64,000 bases of DNA from Oreohelix idahoensis (lineage: Eukaryota; Mollusca; Gastropoda; Stylommatophora; Oreohelicidae), in NCBI GenBank assembly GCA_024509875.1, contig JAMPIV010021219.1, forward strand, positions 558,001 to 622,000, given 5' to 3'. The position numbers and the translations under genes are program-made. A model generated the notes under the pieces. The model saw only the letters and a program-made list of their open reading frames with translations. It searched no databases and was not told the origin of the DNA. Below are positions 10,537-23,409 of the stretch, piece by piece; position 1 is the stretch's first letter; each line of letters opens with the position of its first letter.

Positions 10537-12199
10537 CTACTACCTATTCTATTTTCTTAAGCTGCGGATAAGAGTCCTGAGCGGTGAGCAAACTCTCAGT
10601 ATTCGCTTAATTAGCTAACTCTAATATCAAGGGATTAGTTAATTGATGTAAAGTGTGAAATACTTAATATTGTGGTTTTATTTCTTTACATTAGATTGAT
10701 AGCTATTTTGCATTTATGTATTATGAATGTTATTGATGCATTATAATGATGTAAGTACTGGCTGATATCTGAAAGTACTACATTCTAATGATTTTTTGGG
10801 AATGTGATGAAGAAAGCTGTTGTGAACGAGAAAGGGAACCATTGTTCAATGGACAAGTGAATGAAATATTCCTCCAATGCAGTCACGCATGGTCGCACAC
10901 GGCTAGGCGTCTGCTTGTAACAAAAGTTGACCTTTGTAACAAAGGTTGACCTGACTGACCCGACCGGTGTGAGACTACTGCTAGACAGGAATTTGTAAAC
11001 AAATGGACAGTCGCATTTAAGGAAAAGACTGACGTTACGGTTCAGGTAAATATATTATTAGGCACCATTCTGAGACGAAATGTCCAGAGTGGCTGTAGGT
11101 AATATATCTGTATAAAACAGAAGTTTGATTACCTGTATTATCTTCCACAGCGCAGTTGCAGAATCCTAGCCAGTTTCTGGATTTTGATTGCTGTAAATTG
11201 TTGCGAGTAAACCGCCTAGTTGCTCTATGCTACAGAGAGAACTAGTGCTTACGTCTCAAACCCTCTAGCGGTGATCATAAGTCAGCAACCCTGAACAGCC
11301 TACAGCATATAAGCATCCAACACCTCGTCAGCACCTGATCATCATAACTCAACTTCACAACCAGGTTAATAAAAAGCCTAGTCATCTCTTAAAACCCAGG
11401 CCAAAGTCAGAATTCACTTTTCCAAGAAATAGCCATAGGAATAAACTCTCGTCAGGGAGGACAATATCCTCTTATTCTTATCTGAACCAAAGACACTGAC
11501 AGTATTCTGAATCCTTGAATAAGTAATATCATAACTGTCTTTTTTTAAATTTCCTAGTATTTCTTTTTTCAAAGTACATGACAACATTGATTTTATTGTC
11601 CACTGTAATTAAAGTAATTATGTACATTCTGTAACTCACCATCATTCTGAGTTTGACTTAGTAGATTGTATGTTCTGTTCAGAAAAACATACTCAACCCT
11701 CCTTGTATTACTTGTTACTACTAGTTCATCTTCAAAACAGATTTGAGTAAGAAAGAGTTAGTCGTTGCCAGAAAAATACAAGAGTTGGTAGTCTAAAAGG
11801 TGAGAGAATCACTGACACCAACCTGTACCCTTCCGTTAACTCTTTCCCTCAACACTAGCTCACCTCAGTGAAAACGAGTGTCTAAAGGTCTATGTGCTTC
11901 CTACACACTTTCCTTACTTACATCATCTAATTAATCTCTGCGACAGTGTGTATTACACATATATAAATATATTTCAATTGTCGCCTTCCGCTGTTCAAAA
12001 GCCCTTTCATTTGACTCACTGGGGATAAAATTAACGGTCAGGTAGGGTAAAGTTTCTGAAGAACATGAAGTGGTGGATGGAAGCGGAGGTCGACTAATGC
12101 CTATGTCAGGAGACCCAATTCTTAGCAGAGATATTTGTCTCTTTTCAGTTTGTGGTATAAGTTTGTTGTACAAGTTGCTAGCCGTTGAAACGTGACACC
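10537..12199. other. no gene recognised
   Basis: Unique-looking AT-rich sequence. The only structure seen is a short direct repeat near 10915-10950 (GTAACAAAAGTTGACC and GTAACAAAGGTTGACC). Confidence 0.5.
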
Positions 12200-12967
12200 A
12201 ACATCAGACGGGTCTTGGAGACGCTTGACTTGACAACCTAAGCAGCTTCCTCTATCTTGTGCAAGAGACGTGCTGCTACCACAATATTTGATAACTGTAG
12301 AGAAGTACGGTCCAAGGCTCCTGTGGGAACCAACAGCGGCTGAAGCAGACGCCAACCTACACCCCCCTCTCCCCCCCCCCCCTCCCCCCCCCCCCCCCCC
12401 CTTGAAGCTAAGTAGCATAACAGCGCAACAAATTGACATGTCCGAATTGTTCATAAGTTCCACGAAGTTTAATCATCCGATGATGATAAATATCATCGCT
12501 TCTTTTTTATATTTATTTATTTAACACTGTTAACCCATAAGTGATTATTAAACCTGTTTATCTGCAGGTTTAAAGCATAGTTGGATTAATCACCCTTAAG
12601 TGAACTGTATGTCTGCACCCGTGTGAATCATACTGTTTTAAATACATAACCAGATAGAGCTATTAGATTAATAGTTTCTGAATCACCTTCAGCTAAAGGC
12701 TCAGAAACAAGAGTCAATATTTTCTCACCAAGAGGCGGGAGAATAATAAGTTCATGGCAGCTTAGATGATCTCATTTGTTATGCTTGCTTTTCGTTAAAC
12801 TCCTGTGAGACTCCCTTAAAAAGAAGCATCATTCTTCTATTTTTATCTCTGTCAAGAGTGATTTTGAGCGAAGGTCGATACCTTTGAATACTCTCATTTT
12901 TATACTCTAAAGTTTGGCCATTGTCGAACCACCTATGCGAAGCAGGGGAGACAATACCATCACAATA
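12200..12967 (+). repeat. unclassified dispersed repeat A, copy 1
   Basis: Aligns, same orientation, with 31540-32266. Shared landmarks include CAGACGGGTCTTG, CTGTGGGAACCAACA, GTTAACCCATAAGTGA, GAGTCAATATTT and GCAGGGGAGACAATACC. No coding domain, terminal inverted repeat or target duplication was recognised, so the class is unknown. Confidence 0.75.
12361..12401. repeat. cytosine tract
   Basis: About 40 bp of almost pure C within repeat A. The copy at 31.7 kb has only CCCC at the equivalent point, so the tract expanded after the copies separated. Confidence 0.85.
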
Positions 12968-14021
12968 ACCAGTGGCGGCTTTCTTTAATGTGCTGTTGAG
13001 CTGCAGCACTCCCTGATAAAAAAAGGACTGCATATTGTCTCTACTACATTATAATACATAATCCGGACAGACCAAAAAATACAAAAAAATTGAGGTTACA
13101 CCGGAAGGGTTAAATAAAAAAAATTAACACCGTATCGTGGCAAGTGCTGCATACGAAGACAGCTCAAGTGACCTTGACCTCTTATAAGCGAATGCTTGTT
13201 ATACACACAGCAAAGAGGCCAGCTGATTGGTTTGAATTTTGTAACTTGAGCTGCATCGGAAAACAGCTCAAGTGGAAATTATCTCTAATTAAAGGGAAGT
13301 TACAATGACAATTTTAAACACGAGAAATAGCAGCATACATATATCTGTGTAACATGGTTTGAGACTCTGGAAGCTGCTTCGACTGACAAGGCTTACTCCT
13401 AGTTGCAGTAAACTTTTAAAATAACTTTTCAAAACTTCTTGGCAGATTTTAGATGAGATAAGACACTAATCATTTGTGTATGGGTTGATATTTTACATGG
13501 TGGTCACAATTTGTGAGTGTTATGTATAGTATTTTAAATGAATGAACAGTGCAGCACCCCCAATGACAACCCCCTGGAACCGCCACTGACAATAACGCTT
13601 GTAAAAACAACATAAATTTGCGACATACAAACATACATTAAAGAGTATTCTAAATCGGACGGAAATCACAAGAGGGTTATAGTGTTTCTGTAGCACATAA
13701 ATTAACAAGACCATAAATAACAATGCACCATAAAATGCTAGAATTACCGATTTGTCGTCTGTAACGTCACAGGCTCGACCGCCCCAGTGGAGTCGATTAC
13801 ATCGTCCTCATTATCACGATGAGGTAAAACAAATTGATTCAGTCTGTTCTCTCACACTGAAAACTTACTGTGGACGCATCTTTTATAATTGTTTTTGGTA
13901 ATTTATACAAAACAAGAAGATAACTGATACAAATCCAATATATTTTGTTTTGATTCTTAAGTTTAATTCTCCACGTTTTTGATTTCCATAAAAAAAAGTT
14001 CGCTCATTCATTTGTAATCGT
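12968..14021. other. no gene recognised
   Basis: AT-rich sequence without a supported feature on either strand. Confidence 0.45.
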
Positions 14022-14165
14022 TCAGCTCGGGGTGGAGCACAGGTCATCAACAAACATTTTCCAAACCTTCCTGTCAATGTATTTCCATGTCGTTTTATCC
14101 CTGACATTGATGTCTCCATTTCGCTGATTACCTTGAGTTTTTCTGTCTCTACCTCTTTGACCCTT
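14022..14165 (-). pseudogene. probable LINE C-terminal remnant
   Basis: An open minus-strand frame without its own ATG reads GQRGRDRKTQGNQ, then TTWKYIDRKVWKMFVDD and stops at 14022. A basic GRGR-like stretch followed by an aspartate, arginine and tryptophan-containing helix just before the stop resembles the end of many LINE polyproteins. Similarity is short, so the call is tentative. It lies downstream of the LINE RT block at 14303-15440 on the same strand, separated by a SINE tail fragment, and could be the same element. Confidence 0.35.
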
Positions 14166-14228
14166 AAAAGGCACTACCTTGTTATGCTATTATTAACTGT
14201 TTTTTTAAATGTTGGTTTTACACGAAGG

Positions 14229-14302
14229 TAAAAGTAAAAGGAAAAGGTAAAAGATCCCGTTACACGCCCATTGAGGCAGACTAGGAATATTTCTGTTGCG
14301 TG
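14229..14302 (-). mobile_element. SINE 3'-end fragment
   Basis: Contains CCCGTTACACGCCCATTGAG preceded by an AAAGGTAAAA-type tail, matching the 3' end of the SINE at 24088-24365 in the same orientation. It abuts the broken end of a LINE. Confidence 0.65.
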
Positions 14303-15440
14303 ATGTTGATGTTTTCATAACCCAATCTATTGCTAGTAAGAAAAGAAATGAAGAGGCATCCCTGTCTAATCCTAAACGGTTCTGTAAGTTGTCCTTTATG
14401 AAGAATTCTGCATGTCATGACTTCATAGGTATTCTTTATAAAGTTAATGATCTTCATGGGAACTCCATAATGCCTCATAAATTTCCAGAGTGATTCTCTA
14501 TCTACACTGTCAAATGCCTTTTAGTAGTCCACAAATGCGATGTATAGCGGTGAATTCCATTCCAGACTTTGTTCAACTATTATTCTCAATGTGGCTATCT
14601 GGTCTGTACAGGATCTATTTTGTCGAAAGCCTGCTTGTTCATCTCTCAGTTGCTTATCTTTGTTTTAATCTCTCAAGAATGATTCTGTTTAATACTTTTC
14701 CTGGCACTGATAGTAACATTATTCCTCTATAATTTGTGCACTCTTGTAAATTTCCCTTCTTAGGCAACTTGACCAGATAACCTTCCTTCCATTCTGCTGG
14801 TATTTCCTCTCTCTCCCAGACTTTGCCAAGTAGTTTGTATAATATCTCTGTCGAGGTATAAATATGTTTTGATGGCCTCTGCTGGATTGCCATCTGGACC
14901 AGCTGCTTTTCCATCTTTCAGAAGCTTTATGTCTTTCTATATTTCTTCTCTACTTGGACTTTCACTGCTGATTTGTAGTTCCTCTTCTGCTGGCTGAATG
15001 TCTGGGGGATTAGTTGGGCTGGTCTTTTGAGAAGTTCCTCAAAATGTTCTGTCCATCTCTTCATTTGTTCTTGTATATTACTAAGCAGTTTTCCATTCTT
15101 ATCTTTTATGAGGCCATTTGCTTGCTTATATTTCCCTGTTAGCTTCTTTGTGTTGTTGTACAGGTCCCTCATATTTCCTTTGGCTGCAGCTTCCTCTGCT
15201 TCCTTTGCCAACTCTTCAGTATACTCCCTCTTGTCTCTTTTGATGCTTCTTCTTACTTCTTTGTTTGCTTCAATGAACACTTCATGAGCCTTGGCTTTGG
15301 AGCTTCTGGTTTTGCTTCTGTTTAAATCTGCTTTCTTGTTTTTCTTGTCTTCTATCTTACTAATGGTTTCTGTTGTTATCCATGCTCTGTGCTAATGTTC
15401 TCTTTTTCTCAGTACTTCTTCCAGATGTTGGAGTACTTCA
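14303..15440 (-). pseudogene. RTE-like LINE, reverse transcriptase part (decayed)
   Basis: Minus-strand frames carry, in order, a charged helical segment (EANKEVRRSIKRDKREYTEE, about 15280-15200), LYNNTKKLTGKYKQANGLIKD, the RT start IPAEWKEGYLVKLPKKGN with ECTNYRGIMLLSVPGKVLNRI (about 14800-14660), and MRHYGVPMKIINFIKNTYE with RQGCL (about 14480-14350). Frameshifts and stops separate these blocks. Similarity stops just before the YADD catalytic motif. The copy at 43.0-43.9 kb is the same family. Confidence 0.82.
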
Positions 15441-15729
15441 TATTTGTTGGATACCGTTATTGAAAAATATTCTCTTATTTCCTGATTTCTTAGATACCCC
15501 ACATTATACTGTTGTCTCTAGCTATATACTGTTGTGAATTGATTGATTGGTTGATTGAATATACGAAAGCCTAGATCTACAGTATAAATATTACTAAGGA
15601 ATCTTCCACTTGGTATTGCTGCAAGATAAATTTCGAGAAGCTCAGCAGCCCTAGTTAAACAACATCTCTAGCTTACTAGTGTGTGGTAAATCTGATTACG
15701 AACATTGTTTTCTGAGTGTTACCACGTCC

Positions 15730-16320
15730 ATAGCTGTCGTCTAACGTGTTGTCGAAACCACGTGTCTGCTTTTATCATATCGTGTGCTCATGCCCACTCT
15801 GTCGCTTTGTCACATCTCTCATTTCTTTCCCCCAGACTGCAGCTACAAGTCATTTCACTTTCCCATTACAAACTTTTGTATTGAAGTTTCCTAGCATAAC
15901 AGTTGTCTCGTGACGTTTGCACTGAATAACTGCCCAGGGCAACAGCCATTGTAGTTTCAGTATGTCAGATTTCGGTACTAGATGCTGTTGGTGCGCATAT
16001 TGGTATCGAATTAATATATAGTGGTCTGCCCTTGGATTTATCTACTAGGACTCGATCTGATATTGACCAAAATCCCGTTAATATTCTTGCTCTTTCTGCA
16101 TCTAAATTTATGCCTACTCTTCTTTCATATTTATTTCGTCCAGAATAAATTACTTTGTAGTTGTCACAATATATTCCACATGTACTAGTGTAAGGCATTG
16201 CACATAATCCTAATAAATTTACATTTATTCTTTCCATTTCCATCTTCGTGTTGTATAATTTCTCTTCTTCCATATGTGTCCCGACATTCCAAGTTCCTAT
16301 GGTTAAGTTATCCTTAATTC
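15730..16320 (-). pseudogene. RTE-like LINE, endonuclease part (decayed)
   Basis: A minus-strand frame at 16273-15965 has NTKMEMERINVNLLGLC, YKVIYSGR and GINLDAERARILTGF, matching the apurinic-type endonuclease that precedes RT in RTE-like LINEs. Further downstream (about 15900-15730) short out-of-frame stretches GERNERCDK and DTWFRQHVRRQLWTW fit the end of that domain. With 14303-15440 this forms one decayed element in the order endonuclease then RT. The 15440-15730 gap looks like inserted or rearranged sequence. Confidence 0.75.
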
Positions 16321-18218
16321 TAATTTTTGCTGACAGTAGTTTGATGACGGTCCCGTATCTCCTCTAGCACATGCTGATCCTTACCTCATTAATTCCTACT
16401 AACGTTACTTCCGTTTCTATGAAGGTTATTTAGGTTTATCACGGAATTTGCCTCTCCTGCTTTGCAGTAGTGGTCCAACAGTTGCCAAAACTTAAGAGTA
16501 TCTAATCTGGGTCTTCAAAGGTGTCTACCTTTGCACAAGATTACTCTTGGCAGAGTTGTAGATAGAAGAATAATGATGCTCCTATCTCAAGGGATTCTTC
16601 ATACAATATTTCAGAAGTCAAGAACAATGCTGCGTTGGGCAGGGCAGTTGTTAACTTTTATCTGATCCGCCGCCTTTTATGAAGAAGTAAGCAATTATTA
16701 ATTTCAGCTCGTTCAAGCCCCCACCCTGATTTACTCAGTGGAATTCTTCTTATTATGGTATAGCTCTGTTTAGAGTGTATTTAGTAAATTGACTGAGACA
16801 AACATGCAGTACATTCAAAATGATTAAATCGACGTTAAATTTGTATATTTACAAACAACAAATTTAATAATCAACTAAGTTTTAACAGTTTAAAACATTT
16901 GAATAATCTTTAACAGAAAATACTCATCACCGTGTGATGGTATGGTGTTTTATATAAGAAGTCACTTGGCAGCTTTTAGGTTTGACTTAGCTGCAAATGG
17001 TAGTTTCTGCTCCCGGTGAGTTGTTGGGTTCTGTGCAGATAGGTCACTGGAGTTCTTGCGTCTTTGGTCAAGATTAAAGGCGCAGCACGTTCCAAGTGAG
17101 ATCAAGGAGTAACTGCGAAGCTGGTACCGCGTCTCTAAGACCCTCTGATGATGGTGTCTAGCTCGACGTCAGTCCACTTCTACCCTCACTTTGTTCCAGA
17201 GATTAGTACCTTCACTGGTACCCCCAAGCCAATCTTGGCTCACAGACTGTTTTTCAGAGAAATAAAGTTAAGGCACTAGCAGATGCCTTTTTACACGTTT
17301 CTGGGGTGTTGTTATGTTAACAATGAATTCCTTCTATGACTCCGTGTTTTAGATTCCTCAGATTCCGGTTGTCCTTGTTAAATGGTAGAGTTTATTCTGG
17401 GCTCTGAAGTCCTCAAAATTGCTCAAAGTCCAGTCTGATATATGAAATTGATTCTAGTCTTAACTCTGGCAGTCTGGTGGTCGTCTGTGCAAGCGATTCT
17501 CACTATGAACTAGACTTGAAACAAAGCCAGGTTGTATTGCCTGTCTTCCCTCGCATTTGATTCTTACGATGCTAAGCAGAGCGCCAATCGTTTCAAACAT
17601 GCGTATTTTGTGGGGTAATTTCAAAATTATTTCCGCCTGAAAATCTGTGCATGGTGCAAAAGGATACCTCTCCCATATATGGCAATAAAACATCCGATTG
17701 TATTCTCTGCAATGCCTACAAATACACCATCTTACCTTTGTCTCAAGTAATATCTTCGTAATACTGCTATACGGATGCTATTACCTTATTCTGTCTTCCA
17801 AGTGCATGTCCGCAGACGGATAATTTATTTCCCCGTCCTTGTGCATACACCGACACTCGTGTAACCATCTGGGCTGTGCGTCTTCACGACAGTAATTAGG
17901 AAATCCAAATCACCATATCAGCGCTAAATAAACTGGCTGGCGTACGTCGTGCTAATCCAGGGCGGCCAAGGTTTGGTACATGAGAATTTTACCAACATGA
18001 CTGTCGTTCAATATTGCATCAACTGTCTACTCTCTCAGCAGGGATGGTCAGGTAAACAGACAAAATGAATTATTACTGAAAGGAGTGAAAGAATGTTTGA
18101 AAATACAAAATATCTGCTACATAGCAGATAAAAGCCCTCACATCTACCTTCTGCTTCCAAAGGCTATTCCACTATCTTCAAAATGCAGACTCGCATTGCT
18201 TTGGGCAGTTCTTCCCAC
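16321..18218. other. no gene recognised
   Basis: About 1.9 kb with no supported gene or repeat structure. Confidence 0.45.
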
Positions 18219-18230
18219 ATGGTAAAATAC

Positions 18231-18450
18231 TTTCTTCTTCTTCTTCTTCTTCTTCCGTCCTTAGCCACCGACCGTCTAAGCAGTCAGTGGCCATTACGCC
18301 TAGTGGCGTCTTAGGGCAACAGCAGATAGGTTTTCTTTGCCATTGTTTCCCATCACGCCTATTGGCGTCTTTAGGGCAACGGCAAATCAATCCATTTGCT
18401 GTTGTTTCCGTAATCGAAGTGACTGGCAAACGGGTGATCAGCCCGTTGGT
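18231..18450 (-). mobile_element. short RTE-like LINE 3'-end insertion
   Basis: The right-hand sequence on the element strand ends with the same 3' terminus as the LINEs at 0.44 and 53.9 kb (CTGACTGCTTAGACGGTCGG followed by a GAA-rich tail). The insertion is flanked by the 12-bp duplication ATGGTAAAATAC at 18219-18230 and 18451-18462. Part of the 3' end appears twice in tandem (GGCGTCTTAGGGCAAC and GGCGTCTTTAGGGCAAC). Confidence 0.88.
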
Positions 18451-18462
18451 ATGGTAAAATAC

Positions 18463-20074
18463 ACTGTTCTTTAAACAAAAAGATAAGAGAATTCGTTGAG
18501 CTCTTTTCATGATAACCAAAGTTAGTAGCTAATCCACCAAACGAAATACAAAGTTCCACAATTATCACCGACCCCAATTCTTTGAGACAAGCTAGTCCAG
18601 CCACCCCTCGATGGACTTCTGTTTAAACCCGCCCACACTGCAAGTACGATGGGACCGCTTTAGCTTAAGCTTCAGACTAAAGTGTCAACTGTGATGACGA
18701 CCCAACGGAGGTCCAGAAATGGAGAACGAAACATTTCTTTAAAACAAAGTATTAACCCATTATTTCAGATTTAACTGACAAAATCCGCCTTAATGGCACA
18801 AAGCCCCCTCTAGATCGGACAAAATCCATTGGGAATCGGACAAATCTCGCTGTAAGCAGTAAAAGCGTCATTATTACGAATGCTTTCTATTATGTATTAT
18901 ATAGACAGTCAGCTATATAACGTTAAATCGTATGAAAAACGCCGAGTAATGCGCTAGGGGACCTAATTCTCTCAATAGCAGACTGGATGACGACTTCCCG
19001 TGTAGGTAAATACATCTTACAGTTTTACTGTCATGTTTACACAACTTTCTAGACAAGTTTACAAGAGCATAACAGACCTTTGTTTGATACTGGTTATTTT
19101 GTAGCCGTGTATGTTTATACAGCACTAGTAATTATATTGATTGTTATTTAGTCAGAGTTAATCCTTCATATGTTGTTGTGGTTCAAGTGCTAACTGGCCT
19201 TCCGCCAGAGATGGTAATACTTGACCTTTTGTTATTTTTTCAACCCAGGAATGTTCTTCCCTTTAAGTTTGGTGATAAGCAAAACAGTTTCAGCACAACA
19301 ACGTATATCCACAAGAAATTATTGTAAAGTTCCACAAACAGCTATGTAGAAAATTTAATTAGAGTTTATTGGTGTAATTAGACAAACACTGTAAATTTCA
19401 CAAAATGATGGTTGTTTATCCAAAATGAAAAATATGTAATTCAAACGAATAATATATGTACATCCAAATAGAATATACTGATTTGTCTACTCAAACAAAC
19501 TTGTCTTGGTATCCTCAAAGACGATGTTCTCCTAACGCTATCTGTAAAAATCCTCTAGTCTAAAATCATGGTATCCTTGGAATCATAAATCCTAAAATCT
19601 CTGCCTATCGCCCACAACTCTTCTATTTATACTATTTCTTCTTTTTTTCCCGCCTTTTTCCACACGACCCGTCCTTTTTCCACACGACACAATAATTAAC
19701 ATTTGCACTCCTCTCCTCAGCTTTTCGACCTTTTTGCACACGACATTCTGTTATTTCGACTTTTTTCACATGTGTGATCTTTTCCAACTTAACAATGGGA
19801 TTAAAAAAAACCAGATCACACAAACATTCATTTCCCACTTTCGCGCTTATAAAACCCATTCATTATTATCTGGGACTGACCTACGTTTGCCCTGTCAGAG
19901 CAGTAACGGCAACTGAACTTTGAATGAATACTGCCTTTTGTGTAAAAACGTCTTATTTGCATTTAAGGTCTGTCATTCTTACATGTATCATCTTCTAGCA
20001 CATATAAACGCTTAGCGTTAAAGTAGGAGGGACAAAGCTAGCGTGAAAGGCCAAGCGGTCACAATTTCAATAAC
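18463..20074. other. no gene; short degenerate repeat
   Basis: Nothing recognised apart from four degenerate copies of CCTTTTTCCACACGAC between about 19650 and 19775. Confidence 0.5.
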
Positions 20075-20086
20075 TTTATTGTACAT

Positions 20087-20333
20087 GTCGGCGTCTGTGG
20101 CCTAATGGATATGAACGCAGTTTCATAATCCAGATATACCAGGTTCGAAACCTGCTGCAGGCGGTTTGGTAGCAGATCGCTTTGTGTGGATTTTTAACAA
20201 TGGTATAAGCGCCGTACCGGTCAGAAAGCAATGGCAAACTACTGAATGAAAAAATTGCCTAGAAAAATCACAAACAGCCAATAAAAGCTGGGGTTGATTG
20301 CCACGTCCTGTAAAGGATAAGCAACTAACTTTT
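20087..20333 (+). mobile_element. full-length tRNA-derived SINE
   Basis: 247-bp insertion bounded by the 12-bp duplication TTTATTGTACAT (20075-20086 and 20334-20345). The 5' part resembles a tRNA gene, with an A-box-like TGGCCTAATGGATA and a B-box-like GGTTCGAAACC. The body ends in GGATAAGCAACTAAC plus a T run. A truncated copy of the same family lies at 21227-21330 in inverted orientation. Confidence 0.9.
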
Positions 20334-20345
20334 TTTATTGTACAT

Positions 20346-21124
20346 AGGTTAACTTTATTTTGGACTCCGCCCCTCAAGAAATATTTGGAAATAAAGGAAA
20401 AGCTACAAGAACAGATCCTCTCTTCCCCTGAATCCGGTATGTCGAGAGTTAACAACAATGTCTATGTCAGATCGGCCTCGCCGTGACCAGAGCCAAAAAG
20501 TCTGTGTGACGTAAAGCTCGCTCTGTGATTGCCTCGCATAAATAAAGCAGAGCCAATCTGCGATGAGTGCATGACAGATTTGGTTGGCGACTGCTGTAGA
20601 ATTTCCATCCATTGTTTCATTTTTATTATTCCTTTTTGATGTCACTGAACCTTCTACGCCAGTGTAATGGCCATCCCGATAAAACTTTTCCAGGATTAAC
20701 TACAAAAGTAAATGAGGCAGATTTGAAACGCGTCAACAGATCAAAATAGCTAGTCTGTTAATAACATCAGATGGAAGAGCTGAGGAGTTGAATAGCTCAG
20801 GTAATAGCAGCGTTCAATAAAATGGAAAGGTTATTTTACGCAAAAACTCTTTGGCAGTGGCACTAAGAAAGAGAATTTTTCAGAGTTATATTCAGCCAAT
20901 CTTGACAAATGGAAGTGAGTCACGTACAATTTGTAGACACGCAGGACAATCTTATGAAACCACGGAGATGTGATTTTACATGAAAATGTTAAGATTACAT
21001 GGACAAGCTAAAAAGAAAAGTAATTTTGTAACATAAAATTGTGCCTCGTTTTGGCATGTAGACACATTGTCTGTCGGTTTTATTAGGGCTCATGTCTAAA
21101 TATAAAAGACCTTGAGGTCTGTAA
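20346..21124. other. no gene recognised
   Basis: No supported gene. A 68-codon minus-strand frame runs from here into the Helitron but has no recognisable domain. Confidence 0.45.
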
Positions 21125-21226
21125 TCATCAAAATCCATAATTCTCGCCGTTTGTACGTCGGTCACATCTAAGGGATGCAACTGTGGTTGAAAGTTAGACA
21201 TTAATTGTATTGTTTCCCTTATATGT

Positions 21227-21330
21227 TAGTTAGTTGCTTATCCTTTACAGGACGTGGCAATCAACCCCAGCTTTTATTGGCTGTTTGTGATTTTTCTAGG
21301 CAATTTTTTCATTCAGTAGTTTGCCATTGC
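21227..21330 (-). mobile_element. 5'-truncated SINE inside the Helitron
   Basis: 104 bp matching the 3' part of the SINE at 20087-20333, inverted. It is bounded by CTTATATGT at 21218-21226 and 21331-21339. The Helitron copy at 49.55 kb reads straight through CTTATATGTACTC without the insert. Confidence 0.92.
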
Positions 21331-21339
21331 CTTATATGT

Positions 21340-21800
21340 ACTCACCCGAAAATAGTAACACTCAACGAAAAAATGTCGGTGTAGAACCCAGTTTCATTCA
21401 GGAAACGGATTTAACTCATCATAAAAGTCTTGCATCGGAATTCGAGTTTGCAGAAATTATCACTGGCAGTAATAAGGGAGAAAGAGTCTTAATTCCTCGC
21501 ATTGACTTAGAACCGAGCGAGCGCAGTTTGCCATTTAGGATGCGACGTCGTCAATTCCCAGTGATTTTAACATTTGCAATGACGATCAATAAGGCGCAAG
21601 GACAATCGTTTGATCACGTAGGAGTTTTCCTTCCTGAACCTGTTTTCGGACACGGCCAGCTCTATGTCGCCCTCACCCGAGGAACAAATCATGAAAACTT
21701 GAAAGTTTTTGTTAAAAACACTTTTTATCAGGGAACATTCTTTGAAACAAATCCACGCACTTTCACAAAAAATGTTGTCATCAAAGAACTTTTATACTGA
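21340..21800 (+). pseudogene. Helitron helicase C-terminal fragment
   Basis: The open frame carries the last motifs of a Pif1-type superfamily 1 helicase: LPFRMRRRQFPVILTFAMTI, then NKAQGQSFDHVG and GHGQLYVALTRGT, corresponding to motifs V and VI. In Helitrons this domain unwinds DNA during rolling-circle-like transposition. The replication-initiator domain and the Walker motifs are absent, so it is non-functional. The first few codons of the open frame lie in the SINE and are spurious; Helitron coding starts near 21340. It ends 71 bp before the Helitron 3' terminus. Confidence 0.88.
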
Positions 21801-22589
21801 ATTAAAAAATATTGTAAAAATATATTACAGTTTTTGATTTACTTCCGTCATTATTGACGGGTTATTGCTAGTAAGTAATAAGATGTCATGTACGACGTCT
21901 GTACGTCCTATAAGCAATGGAAGCTTACTGCTTACATTAGAATGAAGCTATCCACTTCTTTTGCACATGTTATGAGGACAGGAAAGTTAGCATGGAACGT
22001 GAAGTAATACTCTAGCGAACAGCGGAGAATTATGTGAACGACAGACATGCCGAGTGAGTTGAATAAATTCATCTACGACGGATCGAAAAGAAAATGTCAA
22101 GCTTTAAAGAAATTTGGAACAGTTTTAAACTGATGTTTTCCAAGCTTATTTTTTAAATTGGTGCCTCTGCCGTACAGTTATACCGGGCAGGACACCAATT
22201 GTTGCACCGCAACAGTATGATAGGTGTATGATGAGGATGGCCTTTGAAATATTATCAAGAAGGTCTCGAGAAATTAGTTCGTAAAAAGGAAAGAGGCCTA
22301 TTCGACATAAGGACAAGATGAAGAGAAGGCAAATGCTCTCCATTAAATAGTGATATATAATAAATCATGAAGAGTTGAATTCAGTATCCCTGCAATATTG
22401 ACTTCTTCCCTAAGATCACTATAAAGAAAGAGCCCCCAATATCCAAAATGAAGAATGTTGCCAATTTGTAAATACTTAACACCGACAGCACGAGTGATAC
22501 CATTAAATAACTAATTAAAGATCAACACGGTTATACGTTTATTTTTTAAAAATTTGTATAGGGTTAGCTGAAACTAAAAAGAATGATTG

Positions 22590-23409
22590 TGAAAGATTAT
22601 TCCCACATGACCTTAAGCACTTGTGCACAAAAAAGCTGTCAGTGGCAACAGTACAATTCTCAAGTAACTTCAGAGCAAAGGCAAATGCCTTTAAAACTGC
22701 AGCAGAGGTTATAATGACAGAGGAAAGCACAGCGAAACAAGGTGCTTTCTTTGCCGATGCACAGTCAGTAATTGCAGCGTTGAAAAGCCAAAATAATACA
22801 TACCTGGATGACCTCAGAATAGTGCTCCACAAACTATGTCAACAATTCAAAAGTGTTGTGATCAAATGGATCCCATCTCACTGTAACATCACCGGCAATA
22901 AAGAGGCTGACAGATTGGCAAAGGAAGGTGGAAATCTACCTCAGCCTGATGCAAGCTTAACAGTTGAGGAGGCAAAGAATCAGATACAGAAACAAATGGG
23001 ATGTAAAGCATCCAGGTCACACTCAAAATGATTCATACTACCAGCTCAACAGAAAAGAACAAGTGGTCATCTTCATACTCTGCACTGGCCACAACAGATT
23101 CAGGTACCATCTATTCAACAAGCTAAAGATAGGAACTACGGATCAGCGTAACTGTGGCACTGATAAAATAACTGCTGAACGTTTGCTTCATAGTTGCCCA
23201 ACATATACGGAACAGAGAAAGCGCATATGGCCAACACCAGTACCATTTGTGAAAAAGCTCTACGGAGATTCAAATAGCCTCAAACGGACTACTGCTTTCT
23301 TTGAAAACTTCCAATGGGACGTCTGAGAGTGTACGAAAATGGAGAAGAAAAAAAAATTCCCACATGAAAGGTAAAAATGTATTTAATTAAATATGATAGT
23401 GAAACTAGG
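22590..23409 (+). pseudogene. I-clade-like LINE, RNase H and C-terminus (copy A, left part)
   Basis: The frame from about 22590 to 23031 encodes an RNase H C-terminal half (AFFADAQSVIAALKS, then WIPSHCNITGNKEADRLAKEG). After a frameshift the C-terminal zinc-binding-like end follows (CTGHNRFRYHLFNKLKIGTT, then CGTDKITAERLLHSCPTY). A LINE carrying RNase H points to the I group; molluscan Nimbus elements have this type, though I cannot assign the family. The 3' untranslated part is interrupted at 23409 by LTR element 3 and resumes at about 31453. Confidence 0.82.

Larger units (their letters stand above)
21125..21871 (+). mobile_element. Helitron remnant (copy 1)
   Basis: The 3' end has the Helitron signature: hairpin CCGTCA-TTAT-TGACGG (21845-21860), then GTTATTGCTAG, followed by T at 21872. 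The 5' end is placed near a TC at 21125 because sequence from there resembles the second copy starting near 49382 (GCCGT-TACGTCGGTC and the landmark GCAACTGTGGTTGAAAGTTA). It contains the C-terminal part of a Helitron helicase and a nested SINE fragment. The 5' boundary is approximate. Confidence 0.75.

Noticed and set aside
20087..20160. tRNA-like A and B boxes as a real tRNA gene
   Set aside because: The sequence continues into a SINE body and is bounded by a 12-bp target duplication. The acceptor stem does not close. The same reasoning applies to 24290-24365, 52085-52135 and 54120-54195.
20995..21201. 68-codon minus-strand frame crossing the Helitron start
   Set aside because: It spans the proposed element boundary and is not kept in the second Helitron copy.
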